Shown: in pieces, positions 26,886 to 37,193 of the stretch
Layout: every line of letters begins with the position of its first letter
Numbering within the stretch: position 1 is the stretch's first letter
Source: Chitinophagales bacterium
GTDB lineage: Bacteria; Bacteroidota; Bacteroidia; Chitinophagales; LD1
Length of the DNA: 64,000 bases
Reading direction: 5' to 3'
Assembly (NCBI GenBank): GCA_026129525.1
Contig: JAHCHW010000012.1
Span: 1-64,000 of the forward strand
Notes under the pieces: generated by a model
Seen by the model: only the letters and a program-made list of their open reading frames with translations
Told to the model about the DNA's origin: nothing
Databases searched by the model: none
Made by a program: the position numbers and the translations under genes

Positions 26886-28397
26886 TTACCCTCTATGCGA
26901 GCTCCGGTTTTTTACCCATGTTGTTGCTCTGTTAACGCTTGTTGTTTTTGCACTTCCGCTTTTTGATGCTTGTGCAGCGTTACTTTTTTCTTCAAACATA
27001 TATCCCGCAATCAGTGCCGCAATTTCCACTTCATCGGTTTGTTCTTGCTTCAGGTACTCGGGCTTGTAGTGCTTAGCAACAAAGTTGGTATCAAACTTAC
27101 CCGAAACAAAATCGGGATGCTGTAACACAAATTTTCCGAAACTGAGTGTGTTTTTTACTCCTACAATTTTGTAATCGTCAATGGCTCTCAGCAATCGCGC
27201 AATCGCTTCGTGGCGGTCTTTACCGTAGGCAATTAGTTTTGCCAGCATAGGGTCGTAGTAGATGGGAATGTCCATTCCTTCTTCGTAGCCGTCATCCACC
27301 CGTACACCCGGCCCTTCAGGTTTTACATACTGTTGCAATTTGCCAATATCGGGCAAGAAATTATTTAGCGGGTCTTCGGCATACACGCGCAGTTCAAGGG
27401 CATGTCCGCGAATTTGCAGTTCGTCCTGCGTAAAACTCAGCTTCTCTCCTCTTGCAATTTTTATTTGCTCTTTCACCAAGTCCACACCGGTTATCATTTC
27501 GGTAACCGGATGTTCAACCTGTAAGCGGGTGTTCATTTCTAAGAAGTAAAAGTTCAATGCTTCATCCACCAAAAACTCGACTGTACCGGCTCCAATGTAA
27601 GCACACGAACGCGCTACGTTCACAGCAGCTTCGCCAATTGCTTTTCGTCTTTCGGGAGTAAGGCAACTGCTGGGTGCTTCCTCTACTACTTTCTGATGCC
27701 TGCGCTGAACAGAACATTCGCGCTCGAACAGGTAAACTATGTTACCATAGTTATCGCCCAGCACCTGTACTTCGATGTGTTTTGGAGAGCCGACAAATTT
27801 TTCAATAAACACGCTGCCGTCTCCGAACGCATTAAGCGCTTCGCTTTGGGCGCGCTGCATTTGTTCTTCCAGTTCACCGGCATGGTTTACTACACGCATA
27901 CCCTTACCTCCACCGCCTGCCGAAGCTTTTATCAGAATCGGAAAACCGATTTCGGCAGCGAGTTTTTTTGCCACCTCCACATTGCTTATGGCACCTTCGC
28001 TTCCCGGCACCATAGGTATGTTGAATTTCTTAGCCGCTTCCTTTGCCGCCAGCTTGCTGCCCATAATTTCTATAGCTTCGGGTGTAGGCCCAATAAATGT
28101 TATGCCGTTTTCTTCTACCAAACGGGCAAAGGCAGCATTCTCACTCAAAAAGCCATAGCCGGGATGTATTCCTTCCGCACCTAACCTCTTTGCTGCCTCT
28201 ATAATTTTATCGCCTCGTAAATAGCTGTCTTTTGAAGCAGCGGCACCAATACAAACAGCTTCATCGGCATACCGAACGTGCGGACTGTTACGGTCGGCTT
28301 CGCTATAAACAGCCACGGTTTTAACACCCATTTCGCGGGCGCTTTTCATTACACGCAAGGCAATTTCACCGCGGTTGGCAACTAAAATCTTCTTCAT
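26886..28397 (-). CDS. accC: Acyl-CoA/acetyl-CoA carboxylase, biotin carboxylase subunit
   Basis: The enzyme carboxylates the biotin of a carrier protein with ATP and bicarbonate. The 503-residue sequence starts MKKILVANRGEIALRVMKSAREMG and has the ATP-grasp glycine loop KASAGGGGKGMRVV, ECSVQRRHQKVVEEAPS and FLEMNTRLQVEHPVTE, followed by the C-terminal domain (RGHALELRVYAEDP). It is about 50 residues longer than the E. coli protein; the extra tail (from about 455) is serine/alanine-rich and low-complexity. No biotin carrier or carboxyltransferase gene is adjacent, so it may serve either acetyl-CoA or propionyl-CoA carboxylase. Confidence 0.9.
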   Translation of the reverse strand: MKKILVANRGEIALRVMKSAREMGVKTVAVYSEADRNSPHVRYADEAVCIGAAASKDSYLRGDKIIEAAKRLGAEGIHPGYGFLSENAAFARLVEENGITFIGPTPEAIEIMGSKLAAKEAAKKFNIPMVPGSEGAISNVEVAKKLAAEIGFPILIKASAGGGGKGMRVVNHAGELEEQMQRAQSEALNAFGDGSVFIEKFVGSPKHIEVQVLGDNYGNIVYLFERECSVQRRHQKVVEEAPSSCLTPERRKAIGEAAVNVARSCAYIGAGTVEFLVDEALNFYFLEMNTRLQVEHPVTEMITGVDLVKEQIKIARGEKLSFTQDELQIRGHALELRVYAEDPLNNFLPDIGKLQQYVKPEGPGVRVDDGYEEGMDIPIYYDPMLAKLIAYGKDRHEAIARLLRAIDDYKIVGVKNTLSFGKFVLQHPDFVSGKFDTNFVAKHYKPEYLKQEQTDEVEIAALIAGYMFEEKSNAAQASKSGSAKTTSVNRATTWVKNRSSHRG

Positions 28398-28508
28398 AAC
28401 TTTTCCTGAAATATAACCGGACGAAGATGTAAAAAAATTTATCGCAGCCCACTACAATATCAGTCTTTATACTTCGTCTGCAACAATCAATTGTAATTCG
28501 TAGCGCTT

Positions 28509-30107
28509 ATGTTATCAATGGTTCGTCATTCTCTTCTTTCTGTTATTCTTGTTGGTGTTTCATTTTCTCTCTATGCCGCAAAGCACACCTCTGCGTTAAA
28601 AACTGATTCTGCTTCGTTGGTTGTTGCTACAGCTTACGGCAAATTGCGCGGAACCACCGATCAAAACGTGTACGTGTGGAAAGGCATACCCTTTGCGAAA
28701 GCGCCTACCGGAGAGCTTCGCTTTCGCTCCCCACAACTACCCGAAAAATGGGAAGGTATAAAAGAGGCTACAGAATTTGGTGCTTCAGCACCACAAATGA
28801 AAAGCAGTTTCAGCCGTAGTGAAATGCAGGATGAAAACTGCCTGTCGCTAAACATTTGGTCGCCAGCTGCCGATGGCAAAAAGCGTCCGGTTATGTTTTG
28901 GATTCATGGAGGAGGCTTTGTGGTTGGTTCTGGTTCTTCAGAACTTTACAACGGGGCTAAGTTGGCTGAAACAGGTGATGTGGTAGTGGTAACAATTAAT
29001 TACCGACTTGGCGTTTTGGGTTTTCTGTATTTTGATGAAAAAGAAAGATCAGCCGGAAACTTTGAAAACAACCTTGGCATTCGCGACCAAATTGCTGCTC
29101 TTAACTGGGTAAAGCAAAACATAGCTGCATTTGGCGGTAACCCCGAACAGGTAACTATCTTTGGCGAGTCGGCAGGCGGTACAAGTGTTGAAACGCTTTT
29201 AGCCTGCCCTTCGGCACGGGGTCTTTTTAAAGGAGCCATTGCCCAAAGTGGACCCGCAGCTATTTTATGGCAGCCCGAAACAGCAAAAAGCATTACCGAA
29301 AAGTTTTTGGCAACACTAAACATCAGCAGCGACAGTTTACACCTTCTTAAATTATTGCCGGCTGATTCACTTGTTGAAGCAGGTAACCGTTTGCTAAAGT
29401 ATATGGTAAAGGAAACTCCGAATAAAGTCTTCTCTCCTACTATTGATGGAGAATTACTAACCACCGATATTTTTCACTGTCTTAGCCCTGCCCAAAGCGG
29501 TGATGTGGCATTGCTGATAGGAACAAATAAAGATGAGTCAACCATGTTCGCCAGCCGGAAATTGAGAATGGCGCCCTCCAACTCAAAAAAATTAGAGAAA
29601 GAATTTTTACACGTGTTGAAGCCTGAAGAAAAAGAACGAGTAACAAATGTCTACAAAAACTATCCCCGCAAAAGAGGTGTGTTAGACTTGCTTACCGATG
29701 CGGTGTTCCGCATTCCCGCCATACGCATGGCAGAATGCCAGAGCAAGCATTCGCCAGTTTATATGTACAGGTTTGAGTGGTCTTCATTTTTCTTGAATGT
29801 AGCCGGCTTACGGTCGTTTCATGGGTTGGAAATTCCTTTTGTATTTGGTACTGCCGATGGCAGCCGTTATCAGCGAATGCTTAAATACATAGCCTCAAAA
29901 AAAATACGCACACAACTTACCGCTGAAATACAAACTGCATGGATAAATTTTGCACGTTTTGGGAACCCCAACGGCAACAAAGGCGAAAACTGGAAAGCCT
30001 TTGATTCAAATGAATATGCCACTATGATATTTGATAGGAAAAGTGAATTGAAGAATGATCCCGATGCCATTCAGCGAAAAGCATGGGAAGGAGTTCAATA
30101 CTATTAA
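28509..30107 (+). CDS. Carboxylesterase, type B, secreted
   Basis: A 532-residue serine esterase. After a signal peptide (about 1-24, ending SLYAA) comes the type B fold: the early YVWKGIPFAKAPTGELRF, the disulfide-side signature EDCLSLNIW as ENCLSLNIW, the oxyanion hole HGGGFVVGSGS, and the nucleophile S221 in FGESAGG. The acid is probably the glutamate in GTNKDES and the histidine is in FHGLEIPFVFG. The natural substrate is unknown; relatives hydrolyse carboxylic esters of many kinds. It runs divergently from accC with about 110 bases between and converges on the porP-like gene 5 bases away. It has no T9SS domain. Confidence 0.9.
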   Translation: MLSMVRHSLLSVILVGVSFSLYAAKHTSALKTDSASLVVATAYGKLRGTTDQNVYVWKGIPFAKAPTGELRFRSPQLPEKWEGIKEATEFGASAPQMKSSFSRSEMQDENCLSLNIWSPAADGKKRPVMFWIHGGGFVVGSGSSELYNGAKLAETGDVVVVTINYRLGVLGFLYFDEKERSAGNFENNLGIRDQIAALNWVKQNIAAFGGNPEQVTIFGESAGGTSVETLLACPSARGLFKGAIAQSGPAAILWQPETAKSITEKFLATLNISSDSLHLLKLLPADSLVEAGNRLLKYMVKETPNKVFSPTIDGELLTTDIFHCLSPAQSGDVALLIGTNKDESTMFASRKLRMAPSNSKKLEKEFLHVLKPEEKERVTNVYKNYPRKRGVLDLLTDAVFRIPAIRMAECQSKHSPVYMYRFEWSSFFLNVAGLRSFHGLEIPFVFGTADGSRYQRMLKYIASKKIRTQLTAEIQTAWINFARFGNPNGNKGENWKAFDSNEYATMIFDRKSELKNDPDAIQRKAWEGVQYY

Positions 30108-30111
30108 GCTA

Positions 30112-31155
30112 TCAGAACATAACCGGGCAGTGGCCGGGGCGCGGTTTTTTGCGCGCACATCCCTGATACATCAGCATAACTTCGGGAGCGCCCACCGAGT
30201 TTGAAGCCGGCAACAATTTAGAGATATTGATATCGTAGCTCAATCCGCAACTAAAACCGCTTACATCAATTCGGGCATTCAGTATCATGGCATCGAACAA
30301 ACCGCGATATTGCGCGCCCAAATGCAAAAACGTTTTACTGGTAGATGGTGTGCCTAACAAAGTTTTGAAATTGCAACCAACATTAAACTCATAAGCATTA
30401 CCCTGTACCAACACTAAAAAGTTGGGCATTATGGTTAAACGATTACCAACCGGAGTAGCTGCACCTCCGTGAATGGTTGCCTTTAAATATACACGGTCGT
30501 TTCCGGCTGTGTTAGAATTTTGCCCGTTAGGATAAAATGAAATTTTGGGTTGATTAAGGTGATTAAGCGAAAAACCCAAATACAAATTCGTATTGCTTTT
30601 AACCATAGCACTATACAACATTCCTAAACCGGCATCACCGAAAATAATACGAGTACGGTCAAATGTTTCCTTTGTACCATTCGGGTCCACCAAACCTGTT
30701 GAAGGGTCGTACTGTGAATCGAATGTTGCTTTTGAAGGATTGATACTGCGAATGTTCAATCCTCCTTGAATACCTGCCGAAAACTGCATGGTGCCTTTCT
30801 TGTTCAACATAAAGTGATAGGCAAAGGAAAGGTCAACACGGTTCGAATTAAAATTCAAATCGCCCGCCTGATCGCTAAAGAACGATAACCCTAAGCCGGC
30901 AAAGCTGTTGTACTTGGTAACTTTTCCAATTGCCATATCGGCACCACCGGCAAAAGTGCGGTACGTATTTCCGGCAGAAACAGTGGGCCACTGCACTCGG
31001 AAGTTAGCGTGCACACGATAGTCGCAATCGTTCATCCCAGCTAACGCAGGGTTCAGCAACATGGGGGCAGCATTGTATTGGGAGAAGTGGATGTCCTGCG
31101 CTACGGCATGGAACATCAGCAACAATGCAGATAAGTGTAGTAAACATTTCTTCAT
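30112..31155 (-). CDS. PorP/SprF family T9SS-associated outer-membrane protein
   Basis: The 347-residue protein has a signal peptide (MKKCLLHLSALLLMFHAVA) followed by the family start QDIHFSQYNAAPMLLNPALAGM and repeated beta-hairpin segments of a barrel (FAGLGLSFFSDQAGDLNFNSNRVDLSFAYHF..., GLGMLYSA...). In Flavobacterium, SprF is needed to put the adhesin SprB on the surface. Here the gene follows, 15 bases downstream, a giant PKD protein with a type B sorting domain, so it most likely serves as that protein's dedicated outer-membrane partner. Confidence 0.9.
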   Translation of the reverse strand: MKKCLLHLSALLLMFHAVAQDIHFSQYNAAPMLLNPALAGMNDCDYRVHANFRVQWPTVSAGNTYRTFAGGADMAIGKVTKYNSFAGLGLSFFSDQAGDLNFNSNRVDLSFAYHFMLNKKGTMQFSAGIQGGLNIRSINPSKATFDSQYDPSTGLVDPNGTKETFDRTRIIFGDAGLGMLYSAMVKSNTNLYLGFSLNHLNQPKISFYPNGQNSNTAGNDRVYLKATIHGGAATPVGNRLTIMPNFLVLVQGNAYEFNVGCNFKTLLGTPSTSKTFLHLGAQYRGLFDAMILNARIDVSGFSCGLSYDINISKLLPASNSVGAPEVMLMYQGCARKKPRPGHCPVMF

Positions 31156-31170
31156 AACAACGCAGTTAAA

Positions 31171-34100
31171 TTAACGGAGTAAAGTTACATTCCCTTTTCC
31201 CTTAACAATATCACCATTTATACACTCAATCTCGTAAGTGTAAACGTAAACAGCCGAATTTAGTTGCTCACCGCTGCGGTCGGTGCCGTGCCAACCCCAC
31301 TGCGGGTCGTTCGGCACACCGTTTACAGCCTCAAACACCATTTTGCCCCAACGGTCAAATACCCTGAAGTTATTTATTCGCGTTGCTGCTAACCCGCGAA
31401 TCATAAATACATCATTCAATCCATCGCCATTCGGGGTAAAGGTGTTTGGCACAAACACAATAGTATTGTCGCAAACCTTTAACACTTCAATAGTTACCGA
31501 TTGGGTATTCAAACAGGTATGTCCGCTTTCGCTGAAATAGATGGTGGCGGTGTAAGTAGTGGTTTGTGTGGGGCGTGCTATAGGATTCGGACAGGCTCTG
31601 CAATCTAAGGTGGCATCGGGGAACCAAACAATACTGTCAATAGGAGCGCCAATCTGCGTAGTAATGTTAGATGTAAGTCCCAGTACGATTTGCTCGGGTG
31701 TTGCCATTACCTCTATAGGAACTTGCTGCAACACACGTATGCTGAATGTATCGCTGGCAGCTGTGCATACTCCGTTTGTTGCACTAATAATGTAGCTGAT
31801 ATTGGCTAATGGACTAATCAGAACTGTTGAAGCATAAGGGTCGCTAATCCAAACATTTGGGGTCCAAGTAATATTATCGAAAACACCGCTAACATTATAG
31901 GCAACCGAATTTCCTTCGCAAATGGTAGTGTCGCCCGGGTAAATTACTAACTCTGAAATGGAATCGGCAACTACTGTTTTAATCATTGTATCGGTGCAAC
32001 CATACACATCGGTTACAACTAAACGCACAGGATAGCTTCCTGCCGGAAATTGGAATGATGTATTGCAGTTAGTGCTGATAACCGGATTAGGCGCACCCAT
32101 CCACAACAACCATTCACAACCTATAATAGCCCCATCGCCCGGCTGCGATGTGCTGCTTAAAGGCATCAAATCGCTTTCGCACGAAGTGCTCCAATTAAAG
32201 TTTGCATAAGGCACCTCATTCAATGTAACTTGAATAACTGCGGTATCGCGGCAAGTGCTTTGGTCAACTACAATAAGCGATACATCGTAAACCGAACTAT
32301 ACGGAGGAGTAAATAAATAACAGGGGGGGGTAGGGTTGGTTGAAGAATACACCCCGCCAAAATTCCAATACCAATTGGTAATTACTGATGATGATGTGGT
32401 GGACAAATCTGTAGCACACAAAGTCTGGTCGCTGCAAATTACGGTATCATTCAAAGAGAAAGCAGCGTCAGGGCTGGGAAGAATAGCGGTAGTTTTTGTT
32501 ACTGTATCCTTACAACCGTGGTTATCCGTAGCTATCAGCGTTATAGGTATGGTTCCTGAAATTAAAAAACTGTGGCAAGTATCCGGACCATGCTGGGTAG
32601 TCCCATCGCTAAAGTCATACAACCAATCGGAAACAGTGCCGTTAACTCCGGTAGAGGCATCTGTTACACAAACGGGTTCCTTTTCACAAAAGGTAGCACC
32701 TAAAGTAAAATCGGCAAATACTTGAGCAACAGTAAGCGTGGCATAGTCAGTATCGCGGCATCCATATTGGTCTCCAACTATGAAAGTAATATTAGCATCG
32801 TTAAACAACTGTACTGTGGGGTTGTACGAATTAGGGTTAGAAAATATTGCTGCGGGTTCCCATTGAGGGGTTGTGCCTCCGCTGCCATTCAACTGTGTTA
32901 CAATACCGTTACAAACAAATTTATCTCCCCCTGCATTTGCGATAGGATTGTCAATAACCCGGATAACAACCGAAGAATCGCAATCGGGGCAGCCTACACT
33001 ATCATACACACACATGGCAACCCTGTAGTAGCCGCCTGTTGTATAAGCATGGCAAAAATCTTTTGTTTTAAAAGTATCAATAGAGCCATCTCCGAAATCA
33101 ACTACCCAGTAATCGGCCCCGGTTAATGGATATATCCATGAGGTATCGTGAAAACATAATGGAGAATTAGCACAAACCAAAGAATCATCGGCATAAAATC
33201 CGGCTATAGGGAACTCCGGCACAACAACAACAAGGCTCACTATAGAATCGAAACAACCGTAATTGCTATGTATGTACAGTTTGGTGTTGTATCCACCGGG
33301 CTGGGCGTAATAATGGCAAGGAGCCGGATTGTTCGATGTACTGTCAATTTGCCCGTCACCGAAATCCCAAATTCTTTTTACAGTAAATGATATGTTAGAT
33401 GGTAACGCATAAGTTGTAGCATCCTGAAAACACACCGTACCATTAACACAAACACCATAATTATTAAAAGTAAAGTTTACTACAGGTGAATCAATATGTG
33501 CATAGTTGCCATTCATGTACACCACACAACCTGCTGTATCACCAAAAACTAATTGCGGCTGGCAGGTATCAGTAATACAATATGATATGGGAAAAGAAAG
33601 AATCGTGGGATTAGTCGAAGTCCCAATAGGAGTAACCGGATTTACTTGCGTAAATCCTTGATTACAACCATACAATAGGGTAAGTGCCGAAGAGTTTATG
33701 GTACTTACCGTAAAAGTAATAGTATCCTTACAGGCACACATACCCGGAGGGCTAAATCCAAAATCACCGTACGGTCCATCAACACAAATCGAATCTATAA
33801 ATGTGGTATTACTGCATCCATCTTTTGTAGTAACCGTAAGCGTAACAGCATAGCAACCCGGTATCGAATAAATGTGGTTAGCCGTATCAAATATCGAAAC
33901 CGCATTATCCCCGAAATTCCAAAGCCAAGTTGAATCAGCATATTTGGAAGAGTCATAATACTGTATTATTACAGGTGGGTTTGGGCACGAAATATAATTT
34001 GTAGAAACATGTCCTCCGGCTTCCGGAAATCGATTGTGTATTACTACAGTATCATAAAAATCACACTGCCCTGCCGAAGAAATATGTATGTAGGCAGGAT

Positions 34101-36981
34101 AATCGCCCGGATTGGCAAACGAATAGCACGGGCTGGCATTTGTAAATACACTTTGCGGTAAAGCACCGGGAATATTCCAATTGTAAGTTAAGTTGACCCC
34201 TGTCGAATTGTTCGTTACACAGCCCTGCTTGCCGGGGCAAATTATGGTATCTATTGTATAATTCACGTTTACAGGAGCTACCGTAACTGTTTTCGTTATC
34301 GAATCCCGGCAACCTGCAACATTGCTCACTTTGAGTTTTACCTGATACTGACCCGGATTAGCATAATTATGTGTCGGATTTTGGTTGCCACTATAGGTGC
34401 CATCTCCAAAATTCCATTCCCATGTGTCAATACCGCAAGTGGTATCTACCGATAAATCTGTAAAGTTAATAGGCAAAGGATAGCAAACACTGGTAGGCGA
34501 AAAATTAGCGGTTACCTTACACACCTGCACAGTGCCGTAAACGGTATCAATACACCCATTATTAGAACGGTTACGCATAGCTATGCAAAAAGTACCCGGA
34601 ACGGTAAAATTCCGGTTTATAGTATCGCCTCCACCGGTACCTGCTCCTGTCCAATTCAACGGTACGCAATTAAAATCCCATCGGGTAAATGTGGGATCTT
34701 TAGTCAGCGATGTATTCATAAATCTTACCGTAAACGGAGCACAGCCTATGGTATCGGTTGGTATAAATCCTGCGGACTGGCATGGCGCAATAACTTTCTT
34801 ATCGGTATTATTCACACATCCTGTAACACTATTAGTAGCAGTTAGTGTAATAAAACAAGAATCGCATGCCGGTAACGAGTTTATTACGGGGTTAGTTAAG
34901 GTGCTGGTAGTTCCGCAAATATTCCAATTATACGAAGTTGCATCGGTTGACTGATTTACCAAATAAACAGTAGTGCCCGATGTACAAGAAGTAGAATCTT
35001 TAAAAGAGGCAATGGGGCCTAAAACTGTTATAGGAAATGTAAAAATATCTCCCACACAACTATCCTGATAGGTGCTAACGGTAGTATTCATTGTCCCTGT
35101 CAATTGATAAATGTGGCTGACAGTTGAATTATATGTTGTCTGAAGCGGAGAACCATCTCCCCAGTTTACTACAGCATAAGTAAATGGCACACAGTTTAGC
35201 TGAATTACAACCGAATCCTGTTGGTAACACATAGATTGTGGAGTAGCCGTGGCTGTACATACTGGTGGAGTTCCTACACAAATTGTGTCAACTAACGTAG
35301 TGGTACCTACACAACCTGTTGTGGTGGTAACAGTTAAAGTTACTGTATTACACCCCGTGTCAGCAAAACAACGCTGTATGGTATCCTGACACGCTCCTAA
35401 AACAGTACCATTCGGGAACGACCAACAAACAGAAGCTATGGTATCAGGAATTAAGGTAAGGTTAGCATTATTACTGAATGTTACACATACTGGAGCACAT
35501 CCTTTTACTTTCGTCATTCCTATTACTGGTACTACCGCACGTGATTTTATATAACCTAGTCTTGTTAAAGTATCCCTACAACCGTTTGGAGATGTTACTA
35601 TCAAGGTAACATTTCGCCCGTTGGGGAAAAAATTATTGTATGTTACGGAAGGATTGGCTAAAGATGAGGTAGATGGGGTACCCGACTGAAAACTCCACTG
35701 ATAGGTACATCCCGAACAAGGTGCAGAAGTAAAATTAACCGTGTAAGGCAATGAACAAGCAAACGTATCATCAGCCGTAAAAAATGCGGTTGGTTTTTGA
35801 TTTGCCGTTAGCACTTGCTGTGTAACAGAGGCACTGCACCCTACTCCAAAATTGGCAGTTGCCGTAACGGTATAAGTTCCTGTAGTTGTTATGCTGTAAC
35901 TTGCAGTATTACCTTGCTGCGGGGTAAAACTCTGCGGAGGGGAACCTCCTGCCAACGACCAACTCATTGAAGGCAGCCCCGGTGATGTATTGGTAAGCAC
36001 CAACGTAAAAGGTACTCCGGGGCGAATACATGCTGTAGGCGAATTTTGCGTAAATGAAATAGTAGGCTGCGGACGATTGCAAATATATCCTTGACGGAAA
36101 AGCGAATCGCTGCAAACGGCCGATGAAGGATGCTGTACCTTTAACGCAATATCGTAACAATTAGGGTCAACGGCAAAAGTGTATGTTAAATTACGGCTCG
36201 AACCGGTCTGCACCATAGTGTTGTTTACATACCATGTATAGGTCATATTCGGACCGGCACTATCGGCAGTAAGCGTTGTAGTAAGGGGTGCCGTAGCACA
36301 GTTTACAGTTGTTACACTGGCAGCAAAATTTGCTACCGGTTTAGGAATAAGGCAAACTTTGTTATGATAGGTTGAATCGGCATAACAACCAAAACTGTTA
36401 CGAATAATAACTGTAGGGGAACAACAACCCGGCACCCCCAAATAAGTTTTAGGAATTGGAGTTGCAGGGCATCCTATACCTACATAAGGTGTTCCTCCGC
36501 AGCCCCACTCTATTCTCACCGTATCTATGGTGCCGGTTCCGGCTGTGCTATTGCAGAAAGCTTCTATGTTTAATGGTGAACATCCCTCAACGGGAGCAAA
36601 GGTGAAATTTACTGTAGGCTTGGCAGCAACCAAAAGATTGCAGTTTGTATAACTGCATGTATCTCCGTTAAAATTCTGCGCCCATAACTTCAGACAATAA
36701 TTGCCCGGCATATTAGCTGCATAGGAGAAATTTTGGTTAAGCGCTACCGAGGTAACAATAGGTGTAAAACCCGGAGGCCCTGTTAAAGTCCATTGGCGCA
36801 ATGTTACCGGTGATGAGGATGTTTCATTGGCCGTGGCAAGAATAATTAATGGGGCACAACCCTGTGTTTGTTGAACAGTAAAATTGCAGGTAATTTGCCC
36901 AAACACTTCACTTCTAAAAAATAGAAGGAGCACAAAAACAGATAGCTTCCAAAATCTGAAAAGGGGAAAAATATACTTCAT
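31171..36981 (-). CDS. Giant PKD-repeat surface adhesin with T9SS type B sorting domain
   Basis: The 1936-residue protein has a signal peptide (about 8-28, ending EVFGQ) and then roughly fifteen PKD-like repeats. Recurring cores include WEWNFGDGTYS, WLWNFGDN, RIWDFGDGQID, VVDFGDGSID, LYDFSDGTTQ and WYWNFGG, each followed by xxHxYxxPGxYxVxLxV. The repeats are unusually rich in paired cysteines. The C-terminal 90 residues are a type B sorting domain (VFVPNTFTPNGDGLNDVFMIRGL... RWGKMVFEA... VYVYTYEI). The PorP/SprF-like gene follows directly. It is probably a surface adhesin or gliding-type filament protein; the ligand is unknown. A run of eight identical bases lies in its coding sequence (32323-32330). 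Confidence 0.9.
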   Translation of the reverse strand: MKYIFPLFRFWKLSVFVLLLFFRSEVFGQITCNFTVQQTQGCAPLIILATANETSSSPVTLRQWTLTGPPGFTPIVTSVALNQNFSYAANMPGNYCLKLWAQNFNGDTCSYTNCNLLVAAKPTVNFTFAPVEGCSPLNIEAFCNSTAGTGTIDTVRIEWGCGGTPYVGIGCPATPIPKTYLGVPGCCSPTVIIRNSFGCYADSTYHNKVCLIPKPVANFAASVTTVNCATAPLTTTLTADSAGPNMTYTWYVNNTMVQTGSSRNLTYTFAVDPNCYDIALKVQHPSSAVCSDSLFRQGYICNRPQPTISFTQNSPTACIRPGVPFTLVLTNTSPGLPSMSWSLAGGSPPQSFTPQQGNTASYSITTTGTYTVTATANFGVGCSASVTQQVLTANQKPTAFFTADDTFACSLPYTVNFTSAPCSGCTYQWSFQSGTPSTSSLANPSVTYNNFFPNGRNVTLIVTSPNGCRDTLTRLGYIKSRAVVPVIGMTKVKGCAPVCVTFSNNANLTLIPDTIASVCWSFPNGTVLGACQDTIQRCFADTGCNTVTLTVTTTTGCVGTTTLVDTICVGTPPVCTATATPQSMCYQQDSVVIQLNCVPFTYAVVNWGDGSPLQTTYNSTVSHIYQLTGTMNTTVSTYQDSCVGDIFTFPITVLGPIASFKDSTSCTSGTTVYLVNQSTDATSYNWNICGTTSTLTNPVINSLPACDSCFITLTATNSVTGCVNNTDKKVIAPCQSAGFIPTDTIGCAPFTVRFMNTSLTKDPTFTRWDFNCVPLNWTGAGTGGGDTINRNFTVPGTFCIAMRNRSNNGCIDTVYGTVQVCKVTANFSPTSVCYPLPINFTDLSVDTTCGIDTWEWNFGDGTYSGNQNPTHNYANPGQYQVKLKVSNVAGCRDSITKTVTVAPVNVNYTIDTIICPGKQGCVTNNSTGVNLTYNWNIPGALPQSVFTNASPCYSFANPGDYPAYIHISSAGQCDFYDTVVIHNRFPEAGGHVSTNYISCPNPPVIIQYYDSSKYADSTWLWNFGDNAVSIFDTANHIYSIPGCYAVTLTVTTKDGCSNTTFIDSICVDGPYGDFGFSPPGMCACKDTITFTVSTINSSALTLLYGCNQGFTQVNPVTPIGTSTNPTILSFPISYCITDTCQPQLVFGDTAGCVVYMNGNYAHIDSPVVNFTFNNYGVCVNGTVCFQDATTYALPSNISFTVKRIWDFGDGQIDSTSNNPAPCHYYAQPGGYNTKLYIHSNYGCFDSIVSLVVVVPEFPIAGFYADDSLVCANSPLCFHDTSWIYPLTGADYWVVDFGDGSIDTFKTKDFCHAYTTGGYYRVAMCVYDSVGCPDCDSSVVIRVIDNPIANAGGDKFVCNGIVTQLNGSGGTTPQWEPAAIFSNPNSYNPTVQLFNDANITFIVGDQYGCRDTDYATLTVAQVFADFTLGATFCEKEPVCVTDASTGVNGTVSDWLYDFSDGTTQHGPDTCHSFLISGTIPITLIATDNHGCKDTVTKTTAILPSPDAAFSLNDTVICSDQTLCATDLSTTSSSVITNWYWNFGGVYSSTNPTPPCYLFTPPYSSVYDVSLIVVDQSTCRDTAVIQVTLNEVPYANFNWSTSCESDLMPLSSTSQPGDGAIIGCEWLLWMGAPNPVISTNCNTSFQFPAGSYPVRLVVTDVYGCTDTMIKTVVADSISELVIYPGDTTICEGNSVAYNVSGVFDNITWTPNVWISDPYASTVLISPLANISYIISATNGVCTAASDTFSIRVLQQVPIEVMATPEQIVLGLTSNITTQIGAPIDSIVWFPDATLDCRACPNPIARPTQTTTYTATIYFSESGHTCLNTQSVTIEVLKVCDNTIVFVPNTFTPNGDGLNDVFMIRGLAATRINNFRVFDRWGKMVFEAVNGVPNDPQWGWHGTDRSGEQLNSAVYVYTYEIECINGDIVKGKGNVTLLR

Positions 36982-37193
36982 CAGGGTGTTTAGAATTAAA
37001 AAAAATACGATGGCTTGCTGCTTTTCTTAATGAAGAGGGAAAACAATCCTCTAAAGTTGCAAGAAATCGTTATTTGCTTCTCAACCTTACAAACATAACA
37101 AAATGGCGCATTCTCTGAAACATCCACAACCTCATGTAGAAACAAACTTTCCACCGGTGCCCTATTAAAATGTTTGGAAGGTATATTCACTGA

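Noticed and set aside
36996..37190. 64-codon minus-strand frame upstream of the giant adhesin
   Set aside because: No recognisable product. It occupies the likely leader and promoter region of the adhesin gene.
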